NCBI RefSeq assembly: GCF_044755465.1
Contig: NZ_JBIVRB010000008.1
Coordinates: 173,296-237,295 of the forward strand
Length of the DNA stretch: 64,000 bases
DNA from: Peterkaempfera sp044755465
Lineage (GTDB): Bacteria; Actinomycetota; Actinomycetes; Streptomycetales; Streptomycetaceae
Direction: 5' to 3'
Shown here: positions 39,523 to 48,372 of the stretch, piece by piece
Position numbering within the stretch: position 1 is the stretch's first letter
Layout of the letters: every line of letters starts with the position of its first letter
The notes under the pieces: model-generated
Told to the model about the DNA's origin: nothing
Database searches by the model: none
What the model saw: the letters and a program-made list of their open reading frames with translations, nothing else
Position numbers and translations under genes: made by a program

Positions 39523-42096
39523 TCAGGAGGCGGCGGCGGGGTCCGGGCCGACCTTGAAGGCGAGGCCGTCGCCCTCGGTGTCGACCTGGACCCGGTCGTA
39601 GGCGCTGAGCTGGCCGTCCAGCAGCAGCCGGGAGAGCCGGTTGTCGACCTCGCGCTGGATGGTGCGGCGCAGCGGCCGGGCGCCGTACTCCGGCTGGTGG
39701 CCCCGGCGGGCCAGCCAGTCGACGGCGCCCGGGGAGAAGTCGATGGTGACGTCCTGGGCCCGCAGCCGGCGCCGGGTCTCCTCCAGCAGCAGGTCGGTGA
39801 TCTGCCGCAGCTGGCTGTCGGCGAGCCGCCGGAAGACCACGATCTCGTCGATCCGGTTCAGGAACTCGGGGCGGAAGTGGTCGCGCAGCGGGCGCAGGAT
39901 GCGGTCGAGGCGCGCCTGGTCGGCCTCGCCGCTGTCGGCGGCGTCGGTGGCGCCGAAGCCGAGCACCGAGCCCCGGCCGCCGATCATCTCGGAGCCGAGG
40001 TTGCTGGTCATCACGATGACGGCGTTCTTGAAGTCGACGGTGCGGCCCTGGGCGTCGGTGAGCCGGCCGTCGTCCAGCACCTGGAGCAGCACATTGAAGA
40101 CGTCGGGGTGGGCCTTCTCCACCTCGTCCAGCAGCAGCAGCGAGTACGGGTGGCGGCGGACCGCCTCGGTGAGCTGCCCGGCCTCCTCGTGGCCGACATA
40201 GCCGGGAGGTGCGCCGACCAGTCTGCTGACGGTGTGCTTCTCCTGGAACTCGCTCATGTCGAGCCGGATCATCCGCTCGTCGCTGCCGAACAGCGCCTCG
40301 GCCAGCGCCCGAGCCAGTTCGGTCTTGCCGACGCCGGTGGGGCCGAGGAAGAGGAAGCTGCCGATGGGGCGGTCGGGGTCGGCCAGCCCGGCGCGGGAGC
40401 GCAGCACCGCCTGGGAGACGGCGGTGACCGCCTCGTCCTGGCCGATGACCCGCTGGTGGAGATGGGCCTCCAGGCCGAGCAGCCGGTCCTTCTCCTCCTG
40501 AGTGAGCGAGCTGACCGGGATGCCGGTCTGCCGGGAGACGATGTCCGCGATGTCCTCGGCGGTGACCTCCGAGACGCGGTCGTGGAGGTCCTGCGGGCGG
40601 TTGCGTACCTCGTCGATGCGGCGGGTCAGCTCCACGATGCGGTCGCGCAGGTCGGTGGCGCGCTCGTACTGCTCGGCGGCGACGGCCTGGTCCTTGTCCC
40701 GGGTGAGCTGCTCGCACTCGCGTTCCAGGGCGCGTACGTCGGTGGTCTTGGTGCAGGAGCGCAGCCGGACCCGGGCGCCCGCCTGGTCCATCAGGTCGAT
40801 GGCCTTATCCGGCAGGAAGCGGTCGGTGAGGTAGCGGTCGGACAGCTCGACGGCGGCCAGCAGCGCTTCATCGGTGTAGCGGACCTGGTGGTGGGCCTCG
40901 TAGCGGTCGCGCAGACCGCGCAGGATCTCCAGGGCGTCGGCGGGGGCCGGTTCGGGGACCAGCACCGGCTGGAAGCGGCGGGCGAGTGCGGCGTCCTTCT
41001 CGATGTAGCGGCGGAACTCCTCCAGCGTGGTGGCGCCGATGACATGCAGCTCGCCGCGGGCCAGCGCGGGCTTGAGCATGTTCCCGGCGTCCATGCCGCC
41101 GCCCTCGGCGCCGCCGCCCGCGCCGACCACGGTGTGCAGTTCGTCGATGAAGACGACCAGTTCGTCGGAGTGGGTGCGGATCTCGTCGATGATGCCGGTC
41201 AGCCGCTCCTCGAAGTCGCCCCGGAAGCGGGTGCCGGCGATCACCCCGGAGATGTCCAGCTGGATGACCCGGCGGCCGAGCAGGGTGTCGGGCACCTCGC
41301 CGTCCGCGATCCGCTGGGCCAGGCCCTCCACGATGGCGGTCTTGCCGACGCCCGCGTCACCGATCAGTACGGGGTTGTTCTTGCCGCGCCGGGAGAGCAC
41401 CTCGACGGTCTGCTCGATCTCCTCGTCCCGGCCGATCACCGGGTCGATCCGGTCCTCGCGGGCCAGCTCGGTGAGGTCGCGGCCGAACTTGTCCAGGTTG
41501 GGGGTGCCGTGCTGGGCGGGCGGGCGGTGCTCCGCGCCGGGGGCGGCCGGGCGCTGCTGGCCGGGCGGGACGGCGCCGGGGTCGAAGCGGGCGGCGCTGA
41601 GGATGTGGCCGGCGGCGGAGTCGCTGTTGGCGGCCAGCGCGGCCAGGACGTGTTCGGGGCCGATGTAGGAGGCGCCGGTGGAGCGGGCCATCTCGTGGGC
41701 GTCCATCAGGGCGCGCTTGACGGCGGGGGTGACGGCCAGCGAGTTCAGCTGGGGCCGCTCGGCGTCCTGCGGCAGGGTGTCGCCCGCCTGGGCGTCGATC
41801 TGGGCGGCCAGGGCGTCCGGGTCGGCGCCGGCCTGGGCGACCAGGTCGCGGGTGGGCTCCACGGCGAGGGCGGCGCGCAGCAGGTGCTCGGTGTCCAGGT
41901 CGGTGCTGCCGTGCTCGGCCGCGTACGCGGCGGCGCCCGCGACCAGGTTGCGGGTGGGCTCGCTCATCAGCCGGCCGATGTCTATCCGCCGGGGGCCGGG
42001 CTGGGGGGTACCGGCACCGCCGCCGAAGAAGCGTGCGAGGAACTCTGCGAACGGGTCCGGACCATAGCCCTCCGGACCCATGAACCCGCTGCTCAT
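39523..42096 (-). CDS. ClpC-type AAA+ ATPase
   Basis: An 857-residue Hsp100 protein. Residues 1-40 are a Gly-rich lead, followed by a Clp N-domain (about 45-180). The first AAA+ module has GDAGVGKTAIVEGLAQRI and FIDELHTVVGAGG, a UvrB-like middle segment AAEQYERATDLRDRIVELTR lies at ~430-465, and the second module has FLFLGPTGVGKTELARALAE and LLLLDEVEKAHPDVF. The loop GSVLGFGAT carries the LGF tripeptide for docking to ClpP, so it should feed substrates to the ClpP protease rather than act as a ClpB disaggregase. The short middle region agrees. ATG 42096 chosen; no clear heat-shock operator seen. Confidence 0.9.
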   Translation of the reverse strand: MSSGFMGPEGYGPDPFAEFLARFFGGGAGTPQPGPRRIDIGRLMSEPTRNLVAGAAAYAAEHGSTDLDTEHLLRAALAVEPTRDLVAQAGADPDALAAQIDAQAGDTLPQDAERPQLNSLAVTPAVKRALMDAHEMARSTGASYIGPEHVLAALAANSDSAAGHILSAARFDPGAVPPGQQRPAAPGAEHRPPAQHGTPNLDKFGRDLTELAREDRIDPVIGRDEEIEQTVEVLSRRGKNNPVLIGDAGVGKTAIVEGLAQRIADGEVPDTLLGRRVIQLDISGVIAGTRFRGDFEERLTGIIDEIRTHSDELVVFIDELHTVVGAGGGAEGGGMDAGNMLKPALARGELHVIGATTLEEFRRYIEKDAALARRFQPVLVPEPAPADALEILRGLRDRYEAHHQVRYTDEALLAAVELSDRYLTDRFLPDKAIDLMDQAGARVRLRSCTKTTDVRALERECEQLTRDKDQAVAAEQYERATDLRDRIVELTRRIDEVRNRPQDLHDRVSEVTAEDIADIVSRQTGIPVSSLTQEEKDRLLGLEAHLHQRVIGQDEAVTAVSQAVLRSRAGLADPDRPIGSFLFLGPTGVGKTELARALAEALFGSDERMIRLDMSEFQEKHTVSRLVGAPPGYVGHEEAGQLTEAVRRHPYSLLLLDEVEKAHPDVFNVLLQVLDDGRLTDAQGRTVDFKNAVIVMTSNLGSEMIGGRGSVLGFGATDAADSGEADQARLDRILRPLRDHFRPEFLNRIDEIVVFRRLADSQLRQITDLLLEETRRRLRAQDVTIDFSPGAVDWLARRGHQPEYGARPLRRTIQREVDNRLSRLLLDGQLSAYDRVQVDTEGDGLAFKVGPDPAAAS

Positions 42097-42436
42097 AGCC
42101 GTCCGTTCCGCCGTCCCGGCGAGGCTGGGACACGCTGTGCTGGTAGGCGTCGTCCTGGCGCGGGTGCCCGTCCCGGGCTCGGTTACACCTGGGGCGCGAC
42201 CCCCTTGGCCTGAAACTACCCGATATGCCCGCACAAGGCAGCACAACCGCCCCCCGCCGGACCAGGGGCGCGAGGAACTGCGCGAACAACCACCCACCGA
42301 GCAGCACACGACCGCACACCCCGCGCCGCTACCACAGTGGTCGGTCCCTCGCGCCCCTGGCCGAACGGCCCGGTTCCTCCGGCCCCCGACGGGGTGGCGG
42401 CGTGAGGTCGGCGGGGCGGCTTGGGAAGGTGGGCGC
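42097..42436. other. 340-bp divergent gap with facing copies of the dispersed repeat
   Basis: gggcgcgaggaactgcgcga lies at about 42266-42285 and the reverse-strand form ccctcgcgcccctgg at about 42347-42361. These match the units of the 74-bp array at 3155-3836. The promoters of the ClpC-type gene and the DUF5995 gene must also be here. A direct repeat ttgtgctgcc / ttgtgcgggc can be read on the minus strand near 42225-42245. Confidence 0.7.
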
Positions 42437-43168
42437 ATGATGGTGGACGGTGTGGTGGCGCGGCTGCGGGAGTTGGACGGCGAGCTGGCCCCCGGCGACG
42501 GGGTCGCGGTGTTCAACGGGATGTACCTGGCGGTGACCGAGGAGGTACGTGACCGGTTGGCCGGGGGCCGGTTCGACGACCCGGCGGCCGTGGCGGAGCT
42601 GGATGTGCTGTTCGCCGGCCGCTACCTCGCGGCCGTCGCCGCCGACCAGGCCGGCCGCCGCCCCGCCGCCTGCTGGCGCCCGCTGTTCACCGCGCGGCGG
42701 CAGCCCGGCGTGCACCCGGTCCAGTTCGCCCTGGCCGGCATCAGCGCCCATGTCGAGCACGACCTGCCGTTGGCGGTGGTCGACACCTGCCGCAGCCGCC
42801 GCTGCCCGCCGCAGCAGCTGTCCGCCGACTACCACCGGATCAACGACGTGCTGGCGGACCTGGAGGCCCGGGTACGCGAGCAGCTGATGCCCGGCCCGGA
42901 CCCGCTGGAGGCGGCCGACCCGCTGACCCATCTGGTCGGCTGCTGGAGCCTGGACCGCGCCCGGGACGCCGCCTGGGCGAGCGCGCAGGCGCTCTGGGCG
43001 CTGCACCGGCTGCCGCCCGCGTACGCGGCGCTCGCCACGGCGCTGGACGAGTCGGTGGGGGCGGTCTGCCGCCGCCTGCTGACCCCCCTCGTCCGGCGCC
43101 GCAGCGGCGGCGGTCAGGACCAGGGCGGTCAGGACCAGCTGGAGTGCAGCGGCTTGCCCTCGGCGTAG
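42437..43168 (+). CDS. DUF5995-family protein
   Basis: A 243-residue soluble protein. The family pattern is visible: GDGVAVFNGMYLAVTEEVRD, AELDVLFAGRYLAAVAADQA, CWRPLFTARRQPGVHPVQFA and FALAGISAHVEHDLPLAVVD. The helical layout with conserved His residues suggests a metal-binding helical bundle; the function is unknown. ATG 42437 follows GGGAAGGTGGG. Its last 13 codons run into the 3' end of guaB1 on the opposite strand (40-bp overlap), giving a Gln/Gly-rich tail that is probably recent. Confidence 0.82.
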   Translation: MMVDGVVARLRELDGELAPGDGVAVFNGMYLAVTEEVRDRLAGGRFDDPAAVAELDVLFAGRYLAAVAADQAGRRPAACWRPLFTARRQPGVHPVQFALAGISAHVEHDLPLAVVDTCRSRRCPPQQLSADYHRINDVLADLEARVREQLMPGPDPLEAADPLTHLVGCWSLDRARDAAWASAQALWALHRLPPAYAALATALDESVGAVCRRLLTPLVRRRSGGGQDQGGQDQLECSGLPSA

Positions 43169-44568
43169 CCGGCCGCGCTCTGGACGCCGACGATGGCCTG
43201 CTGGTGGAACTCCTCCAGCGAGGCGGCCCCGGCGTAGGTGCAGGAGCTGCGCAGCCCGGACACGATGCCGTCGATCAGGTCCTCGACGCCGGGGCGGGCC
43301 GGGTCGATGAACATCCGGGAGGTGGAGATGCCCTCCTCGAAGAGCCCCTTGCGGGCCCGATCGTACGCCGACTCCTCGGAGGTGCGGTTGCGGACCGCGC
43401 GGGCGGAGGCCATGCCGAAGCTCTCCTTGTACTGACGGCCGTCGGCGGTGGTCTGGAGGTCGCCGGGCGACTCATGGGTGCCGGCGAACCAGGAGCCGAT
43501 CATGACGTTGGAGGCGCCGGCGGCCAGCGCCATGGCCACGTCGCGCGGGTGCCGTACGCCGCCGTCCGCCCAGACGTGGCGGCCCAGGCGGCGGGCCTCG
43601 GCCGCGCACTCCAGGACGGCGGAGAACTGCGGGCGGCCGACGCCGGTCATCATCCGGGTGGTGCACATGGCGCCGGGGCCGACGCCGACCTTGAGGATGT
43701 CGGCGCCCGCCTCGACCAGGTCGCGCACCCCGGCGGCGGAGACGACGTTGCCCGCCACCACGGGGACCTGCGGGTCCAGGCCGCGCACCGCGCGCAGCGC
43801 GTTGAGCATCGACTCCTGGTGGCCGTGCGCGGTGTCCACCACCAGGACGTCGGCACCGGCCTCCAGCAGGGCCTTGGCCCGGCCGGCGACATCGCCGTTG
43901 ATGCCGACGGTGGCGGCGACCCGCAGCCGGCCGGCCGCGTCCACGGCGGGGGTGTAGAGGGTCGCCCGCAGCGCGTTCTTGCGGGTGAGGATGCCGACCA
44001 GCCGCCCGTCCGGCCCGACGACCGGGGCGAGCTTGCGGTGGCCGTCGTTCAGCCGGTCGAAGGCGGCGCGCGGGTCGATGCCGTCCTCCAGCAGCAGCAG
44101 ATCGCGGGACATCACCTCGGAGAGCTGGGTGAAGCGGTCCACGCCCTGGCAGTCGGAGTCGGAGACCACGCCGACCGGCCGGCCGTCCTGCACCGCGACC
44201 AGCGCGCCGTGGGCGCGCTTGGGCAGCAGCGACAGCGCCTCGCCGACGGTGGCGGTCGGCGGCAGGGTGAGCGCGGTGTCATGGACCAGGTGGCGCCGCT
44301 TGACCCAGGAGATGACGTCGGAGACGACCTCCAGCGGGATGTCCTGCGGGATGGCGGCCAGGCCGCCCCGGCGGGCGACGGTCTCGGCCATCCGGCGCCC
44401 GGCGACGGCGGTCATGTTGGCCACCACCAGCGGGATGGTGGTGCCGGTGCCGTCGTGGCTGGACAGGTCCACGCCGTGCCGCGATCCCACCGCCGAGCGG
44501 CTGGGGACCATGAAGACATCGTCGTAGGTGAGTTCGTAGGCAGGCTTGATGTCGTTCAGGAAGCGCAT
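43129..44568 (-). CDS. guaB1: GuaB1-family IMPDH-related protein (GMP reductase)
   Basis: A 479-residue protein of the IMP dehydrogenase/GMP reductase superfamily. It has a (beta/alpha)8 barrel start TYDDVFMVPSRSAVGSRHGV, a CBS-domain insert at ~95-210 (VGVVSDSDCQGVDRF), the nucleotide loop GVGPGAMCTTRMMTGVGRPQ with the catalytic Cys, and the end VGVQSAAGYAEGKPL. The GuaB1 group of actinobacteria was long called IMPDH-like; the mycobacterial enzyme works as a GMP reductase with CBS-mediated nucleotide control (recalled literature). ATG 44568 has GGAGA seven bases upstream. It overlaps the convergent DUF5995 gene by 40 bp. Confidence 0.92.
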   Translation of the reverse strand: MRFLNDIKPAYELTYDDVFMVPSRSAVGSRHGVDLSSHDGTGTTIPLVVANMTAVAGRRMAETVARRGGLAAIPQDIPLEVVSDVISWVKRRHLVHDTALTLPPTATVGEALSLLPKRAHGALVAVQDGRPVGVVSDSDCQGVDRFTQLSEVMSRDLLLLEDGIDPRAAFDRLNDGHRKLAPVVGPDGRLVGILTRKNALRATLYTPAVDAAGRLRVAATVGINGDVAGRAKALLEAGADVLVVDTAHGHQESMLNALRAVRGLDPQVPVVAGNVVSAAGVRDLVEAGADILKVGVGPGAMCTTRMMTGVGRPQFSAVLECAAEARRLGRHVWADGGVRHPRDVAMALAAGASNVMIGSWFAGTHESPGDLQTTADGRQYKESFGMASARAVRNRTSEESAYDRARKGLFEEGISTSRMFIDPARPGVEDLIDGIVSGLRSSCTYAGAASLEEFHQQAIVGVQSAAGYAEGKPLHSSWS

Positions 44569-44705
44569 GCGGGGGTCTCCGGCTGGGCTTGGGGGCGGGG
44601 GCGGGTACGCCTCGGGCACAGGTCGGGGGCGCGCGGGCGCCCCGCACCCGACCGTCCATCATCCGGTACGGGGGTGGGGGGCGCCAGTCCCGGGGAGGTC
44701 GGCCG

Positions 44706-45371
44706 TCAGTGGCTGCAGGCGGCCGCGGCCTGCTTGCGCAGCTCCCGGACGGCCTCGGCCGGGTCGGCCGCGCCGTACACGGCGGAGCCCGCCACGAAGA
44801 CGTCCGCCCCGGCCTCGGCGCAGCGCTCGATGGTGGTGGTGGAGACCCCGCCGTCGACCTGGAGCCACAGCTGGAGGCCGTGCCGGTCGATCAGCTGCCG
44901 GGCGCGGCGGATCTTGGGCAGCATGATGTCGAGGAACGGCTGTCCGCCGAAGCCGGGCTCCACGGTCATGATCAGGACCATGTCCAGCTCCGGGAGCAGG
45001 TCCTCGTACGGCTCGATGGGGGTGGCCGGGCGCAGCGCCATCGCGGCGCGGGCGCCCTTGGCCCGGATCTCGCGGGCGAGCCGGACGGGGGCGGCGGCGG
45101 CCTCGACGTGGAAGGTCACCGAGCCGGCGCCTGCCTCGACGTACTGCGGGGCCCAGCGGTCCGGGTCCTCGATCATCAGGTGGCAGTCCAGGGGCGTGTC
45201 CGTCGCCCGGCTCAGGGACTCCACCACGGGGACACCCAGGGTGAGGTTGGGTACGAAGTGGTTGTCCATGACGTCGACATGGAGCCAGTCGGCGCCGCGC
45301 ACCGCCTCGGCCTCGTCGGCGAGGCGGGCGAAGTCGGCGGAGAGGATGCTCGGGTTGATCTGCACGGCCAT
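44706..45371 (-). CDS. rpe: Ribulose-phosphate 3-epimerase (Rpe)
   Basis: A 221-residue TIM-barrel enzyme interconverting ribulose-5-phosphate and xylulose-5-phosphate in the pentose phosphate pathway. All signatures are present: INPSILSADFARLADEAEAV, HVDVMDNHFVPNLTLG (metal His and catalytic Asp), CHLMIEDPDRW, MTVEPGFGGQPFLDIMLPKI and VDGGVSTTTI. The length is standard. It precedes guaB1 on the same strand by 137 bp. Confidence 0.96.
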   Translation of the reverse strand: MAVQINPSILSADFARLADEAEAVRGADWLHVDVMDNHFVPNLTLGVPVVESLSRATDTPLDCHLMIEDPDRWAPQYVEAGAGSVTFHVEAAAAPVRLAREIRAKGARAAMALRPATPIEPYEDLLPELDMVLIMTVEPGFGGQPFLDIMLPKIRRARQLIDRHGLQLWLQVDGGVSTTTIERCAEAGADVFVAGSAVYGAADPAEAVRELRKQAAAACSH

Positions 45372-45473
45372 GGGATCAGTATCGCGCGGCCCACTGACAG
45401 CCGGACGACCGGCCGGGTGCCGACCGGCTGCCACCCGGGCCCGGCCGGTCGGCCGGGCCCGGGTGACGCGGTG

Positions 45474-46445
45474 TCACCAGGCGTAGTCCTCCGGGGCGGC
45501 GCGGTGGCCGGGGAAGATCTCGTCCAGCCGGTCCAGCGTCTTCTGGTCGAGCCGGACGTCCAGCGAGCGCAGCGCGGCGTGCAGCTGGTCCAGGGTGCGC
45601 GGGCCGACGATGGGGGCGGTGACGGCGGGCCGGGTGAGCAGCCAGGCCAGCGCGATGTCGCCGGGCTCGTGGCCCAGCTCGGCGCAGAGGTCCTCGTACG
45701 CCTCGATCCGGTCGCGGTGCCGCTCCAGGGTCTCCTGGGCGCGGCCGCCGGTGCGGCGGACGCCCTCGCGCTCCTTGCGCAGCACGCCGCCGAGCAGTCC
45801 GCCGTGCAGCGGGGACCAGGGGATGACGCCCAGCCCGTAGTGCTCGGCGGCGGGCAGCACCTCCAGCTCGATGCTGCGCTCCATCAGGTTGTACAGGGAC
45901 TGCTCGCTGACCAGGCCCAGGTACTTGCGGGCGTCGGCGGTCTCCTGGGCGCGGGCGATGTGCCAGCCGGCGAAGTTGCTGCTGCCGACGTAAATGATCT
46001 TGCCCTGGGCGGTGAGCACCTCCATCGCCTGCCAGATCTCCTCCCAGGGGGCGGAGCGGTCGATGTGGTGCATCTGGTAGAGGTCGATGTGGTCGGTCCG
46101 CAGGCGGCGCAGGCTGGCGTCGCAGGCGCGGCGGATGTTGAGCGCGGAGAGCTTGCCGTCGTTGGGCCACTCCCCCATGTCGCCGTAGAGCTTGGTGGCG
46201 AGGACGGTGCGCTCGCGGCGGCCGCCGCCCTGGGCGAACCAGTTGCCGATGATCTCCTCGGTGCGGCCCTTGCCCGCGTCCTGCCCGTAGGTGTTGGCAG
46301 TGTCGAAGAAGTTGACGCCGTGCTCATGGGCGGTGTCCATGATCTGGTGTGCGTCGGCCTCCTCGGTGAGCGGGCCGAAGTTCATGGTGCCCAGGCAGAG
46401 CCGGGAGACGGACAGGCCGGTACGGCCGAGATGCGTGTACTCCAT
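45474..46445 (-). CDS. Aldo/keto reductase
   Basis: A 323-residue NADPH-dependent aldo/keto reductase of the YghZ/voltage-channel-beta-like group. Motifs: MEYTHLGRTGLSVSRLCLGT at the start, VNFFDTANTYGQ (Asp and Tyr of the tetrad), VLATKLYGDMG (Lys), IDLYQMHHIDRSAPWEEIWQ (His) and VIPWSPLHGGLLGG. It reduces an aldehyde or ketone; the substrate is unknown. ATG 46445 is preferred; a GTG three codons upstream is possible. It stands alone. Confidence 0.92.
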   Translation of the reverse strand: MEYTHLGRTGLSVSRLCLGTMNFGPLTEEADAHQIMDTAHEHGVNFFDTANTYGQDAGKGRTEEIIGNWFAQGGGRRERTVLATKLYGDMGEWPNDGKLSALNIRRACDASLRRLRTDHIDLYQMHHIDRSAPWEEIWQAMEVLTAQGKIIYVGSSNFAGWHIARAQETADARKYLGLVSEQSLYNLMERSIELEVLPAAEHYGLGVIPWSPLHGGLLGGVLRKEREGVRRTGGRAQETLERHRDRIEAYEDLCAELGHEPGDIALAWLLTRPAVTAPIVGPRTLDQLHAALRSLDVRLDQKTLDRLDEIFPGHRAAPEDYAW

Positions 46446-46574
46446 GGCCTCCACCCTGGTCAGCGGAGCGCGGCTTGTCCAGGGTGCCTGGTGCGTACGG
46501 AACCCGTACCACCCGGGCGGCGGCCCCGCCGCGCGTCGCCGGGTGAGCGGCGGCGCGCGGCGGGAGTCGGGGGG

Positions 46575-47549
46575 TCAGGACAGTCCGGCCGACTTCAGCC
46601 ACTCGGTGGCGACGTCCAGCGGGTCCTTCTTGTCGGCCTGGACCTTGGTGTCCAGGTCCAGCAGGGTGGCGGTGTCCAGCTTGGCGGAGACCGCGTTGAG
46701 CGCGTCCACGCCCTCCTGCGGCAGGTCGGCCTTGCGGACCAGCGGCACCGCGTTCTGGAAGCCGAAGAGGTTCTTCGGGTCCTTCAGGGTGATGAACTTC
46801 TCCTTGGCGATGGTGTAGTCGGTGGTGAAGATGTCGGCGACCTGCACGTCGTTCTTCTGGAGCGCCGCTTCCGACAGCGGGCCGCCCGCGTCCAGCGCCT
46901 TGAAGGACTTGAACTCCAGCCCGTAGACCGACTTGAGTCCCTTGAGGCCCTGCTGACGGGTCTGGAACTCCGGGGAGCCGCCGATCACCAGGTCATGGGC
47001 GGCGTCGGCCAGGTCGGCTATCGAGGAGTCGGCCGTCAGGTGGTACTTGGCGGCGGTGGCCGCGTTGATCGTCAGGGAGTCCTTGTCCTCGGCGGCGGCG
47101 TGCTGGAGCAGGCCGAGCGCCGGGTCCAGCTTGGCGGTGGCGGCGGCGTCGGTGGCGTCGGCCGAGTCCGGGGTGGCGGCGGGGTCCAGGTAGGCCAGCA
47201 GCGCGCCGTTGAACTCGGGCAGCACGGTCAGCGTGCCGTTCTTCAGGAAGCCGTAGGTGGTCTCCCGGGTCCCGATGTTGGGCCGGTAGGAGACCTTGAG
47301 CCCCTTGGCCTTCAGTGCCTCGCCGTAGATGTCGGCGAGCAGGATGCTCTCGGCGAAGTTGTTCGATCCGACGACGATCTCGCCTGCGGCCGCCTTGTCC
47401 GGTGCGAGCGGGTTCTTGTCCCCACCGCCCCCGGAGGAGGAGCAGCCCGCCAGCAGGGCGGCCGCGGTGGCTGCTGCGGTGGCGGTGGCGAGGGCGGCGG
47501 CGGCGCGGGTGCGGCGGCCGTGCGGGGCGGTGTCAGTCACGGTGTCCAT
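46575..47549 (-). CDS. Osmoprotectant ABC transporter, substrate-binding lipoprotein
   Basis: A 324-residue lipoprotein with a twin-arginine-like basic start (HGRRTRAA), a hydrophobic stretch and lipobox LLAGC at about residue 38. The mature part is an OpuAC/OpuC-type domain (EIVVGSNNFAESILLADIYG, KVSYRPNIGTRETTYGFLKN, VLPEFNGALLAYL) binding glycine betaine, choline or a related compound. It is the last gene of a four-gene importer reading ATPase, permease, permease, binding protein, and is separated from the second permease by 148 bp. ATG 47549 chosen. Confidence 0.92.
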   Translation of the reverse strand: MDTVTDTAPHGRRTRAAAALATATAAATAAALLAGCSSSGGGGDKNPLAPDKAAAGEIVVGSNNFAESILLADIYGEALKAKGLKVSYRPNIGTRETTYGFLKNGTLTVLPEFNGALLAYLDPAATPDSADATDAAATAKLDPALGLLQHAAAEDKDSLTINAATAAKYHLTADSSIADLADAAHDLVIGGSPEFQTRQQGLKGLKSVYGLEFKSFKALDAGGPLSEAALQKNDVQVADIFTTDYTIAKEKFITLKDPKNLFGFQNAVPLVRKADLPQEGVDALNAVSAKLDTATLLDLDTKVQADKKDPLDVATEWLKSAGLS

Positions 47550-47697
47550 TTCGGCGTAGATGGTGGCGGTGCTCCCCGGCGTCTTGGGCCGGGCCGCCGG
47601 TCTTCGATCCTGATCGGTCGCGGTGGCGCGGAGCCAGGTGGTTCCATGCCTTGTAATGAACTCTTGACACTCCCTCAGCAATTCCCGCACCCGACCG

Positions 47698-48372
47698 TCA
47701 CCGCCCGGCCCGGCGGCGGACCCCGGGCGAGACGGCGACCCGGCCGAGCAGCCAGAAGAGGGCGAGGGTGGCCAGCGCCAGCACGGCGACCAGGGTGGCG
47801 CCGCCGACGACCTTCTCGAAGTCCCGCTGGTAGAGGCCGTCCACGATGTAGCGGCCGAGGCCGCCGAAGCTGACGTACGCCGCGATGGTGGCGGTGGAGA
47901 CGATCTGGATCGCGGCCGACCGCAGTCCGCTGAGGATCAGCGGCAGCGCGACCGGCAGCTCCACCTGGGCCAGGATGCGCAGCGGGTGCATGCCCATGCC
48001 GCGTGCGGCGTCGACCGGCGCCGGGTCCACGGTGCGGACGGCTTCGTACGTGGTGACCAGGATCGGCGGGATCGCCAGCACGATCAGCGGGATCATCACC
48101 GGCAGCAGACCCAGGCCCATGATCACGAAGAGCAGCACCAGCAGGCCGAAGCTGGGCAGCGCGCGGGCGGCGGTCGCCAGCAGGGCCAGGGCGTTGCCGC
48201 CGCGACCGGTGTGGCCGGTGACCAGGCCGACCGGCAGGGCGACGCCTGCGGCCACCGCCATGGCCAGCAGCGAGTACTGGAGGTGCTCCCAGAGCCGGTG
48301 CGGGATGCCGTCGTAGCCGTGCCAGTGGGCGCTCTGGCCGAAGAAGTCCGCGATGAGGTGCAGGACGTTCAC
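47698..48372 (-). CDS. Osmoprotectant ABC transporter permease (second)
   Basis: A 224-residue inner-membrane permease with about five helices. The coupling loop is DAARGMGMHPLRILAQVELP, the EAA motif that contacts the ATPase. A further signature is LRALPSFGLLVLLFVIMGLG-type sequence (ARALPSFGLLVLLF). It starts at GTG 48372, which overlaps the stop of the first permease by 4 bp, so the two are translationally coupled. Confidence 0.92.
   Translation of the reverse strand: MNVLHLIADFFGQSAHWHGYDGIPHRLWEHLQYSLLAMAVAAGVALPVGLVTGHTGRGGNALALLATAARALPSFGLLVLLFVIMGLGLLPVMIPLIVLAIPPILVTTYEAVRTVDPAPVDAARGMGMHPLRILAQVELPVALPLILSGLRSAAIQIVSTATIAAYVSFGGLGRYIVDGLYQRDFEKVVGGATLVAVLALATLALFWLLGRVAVSPGVRRRAGR

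Noticed and set aside
39523..42096. ClpB disaggregase
   Set aside because: The middle region is short and UvrB-like, and an LGF ClpP-docking loop is present, so ClpC-type is the better call.
44589..47873. Plus-strand open frame of 1,094 residues across rpe, aldo/keto reductase and the binding protein
   Set aside because: Antisense shadow of three well-identified minus-strand genes; composition is Gly/Val/Gln repeats with no domain.
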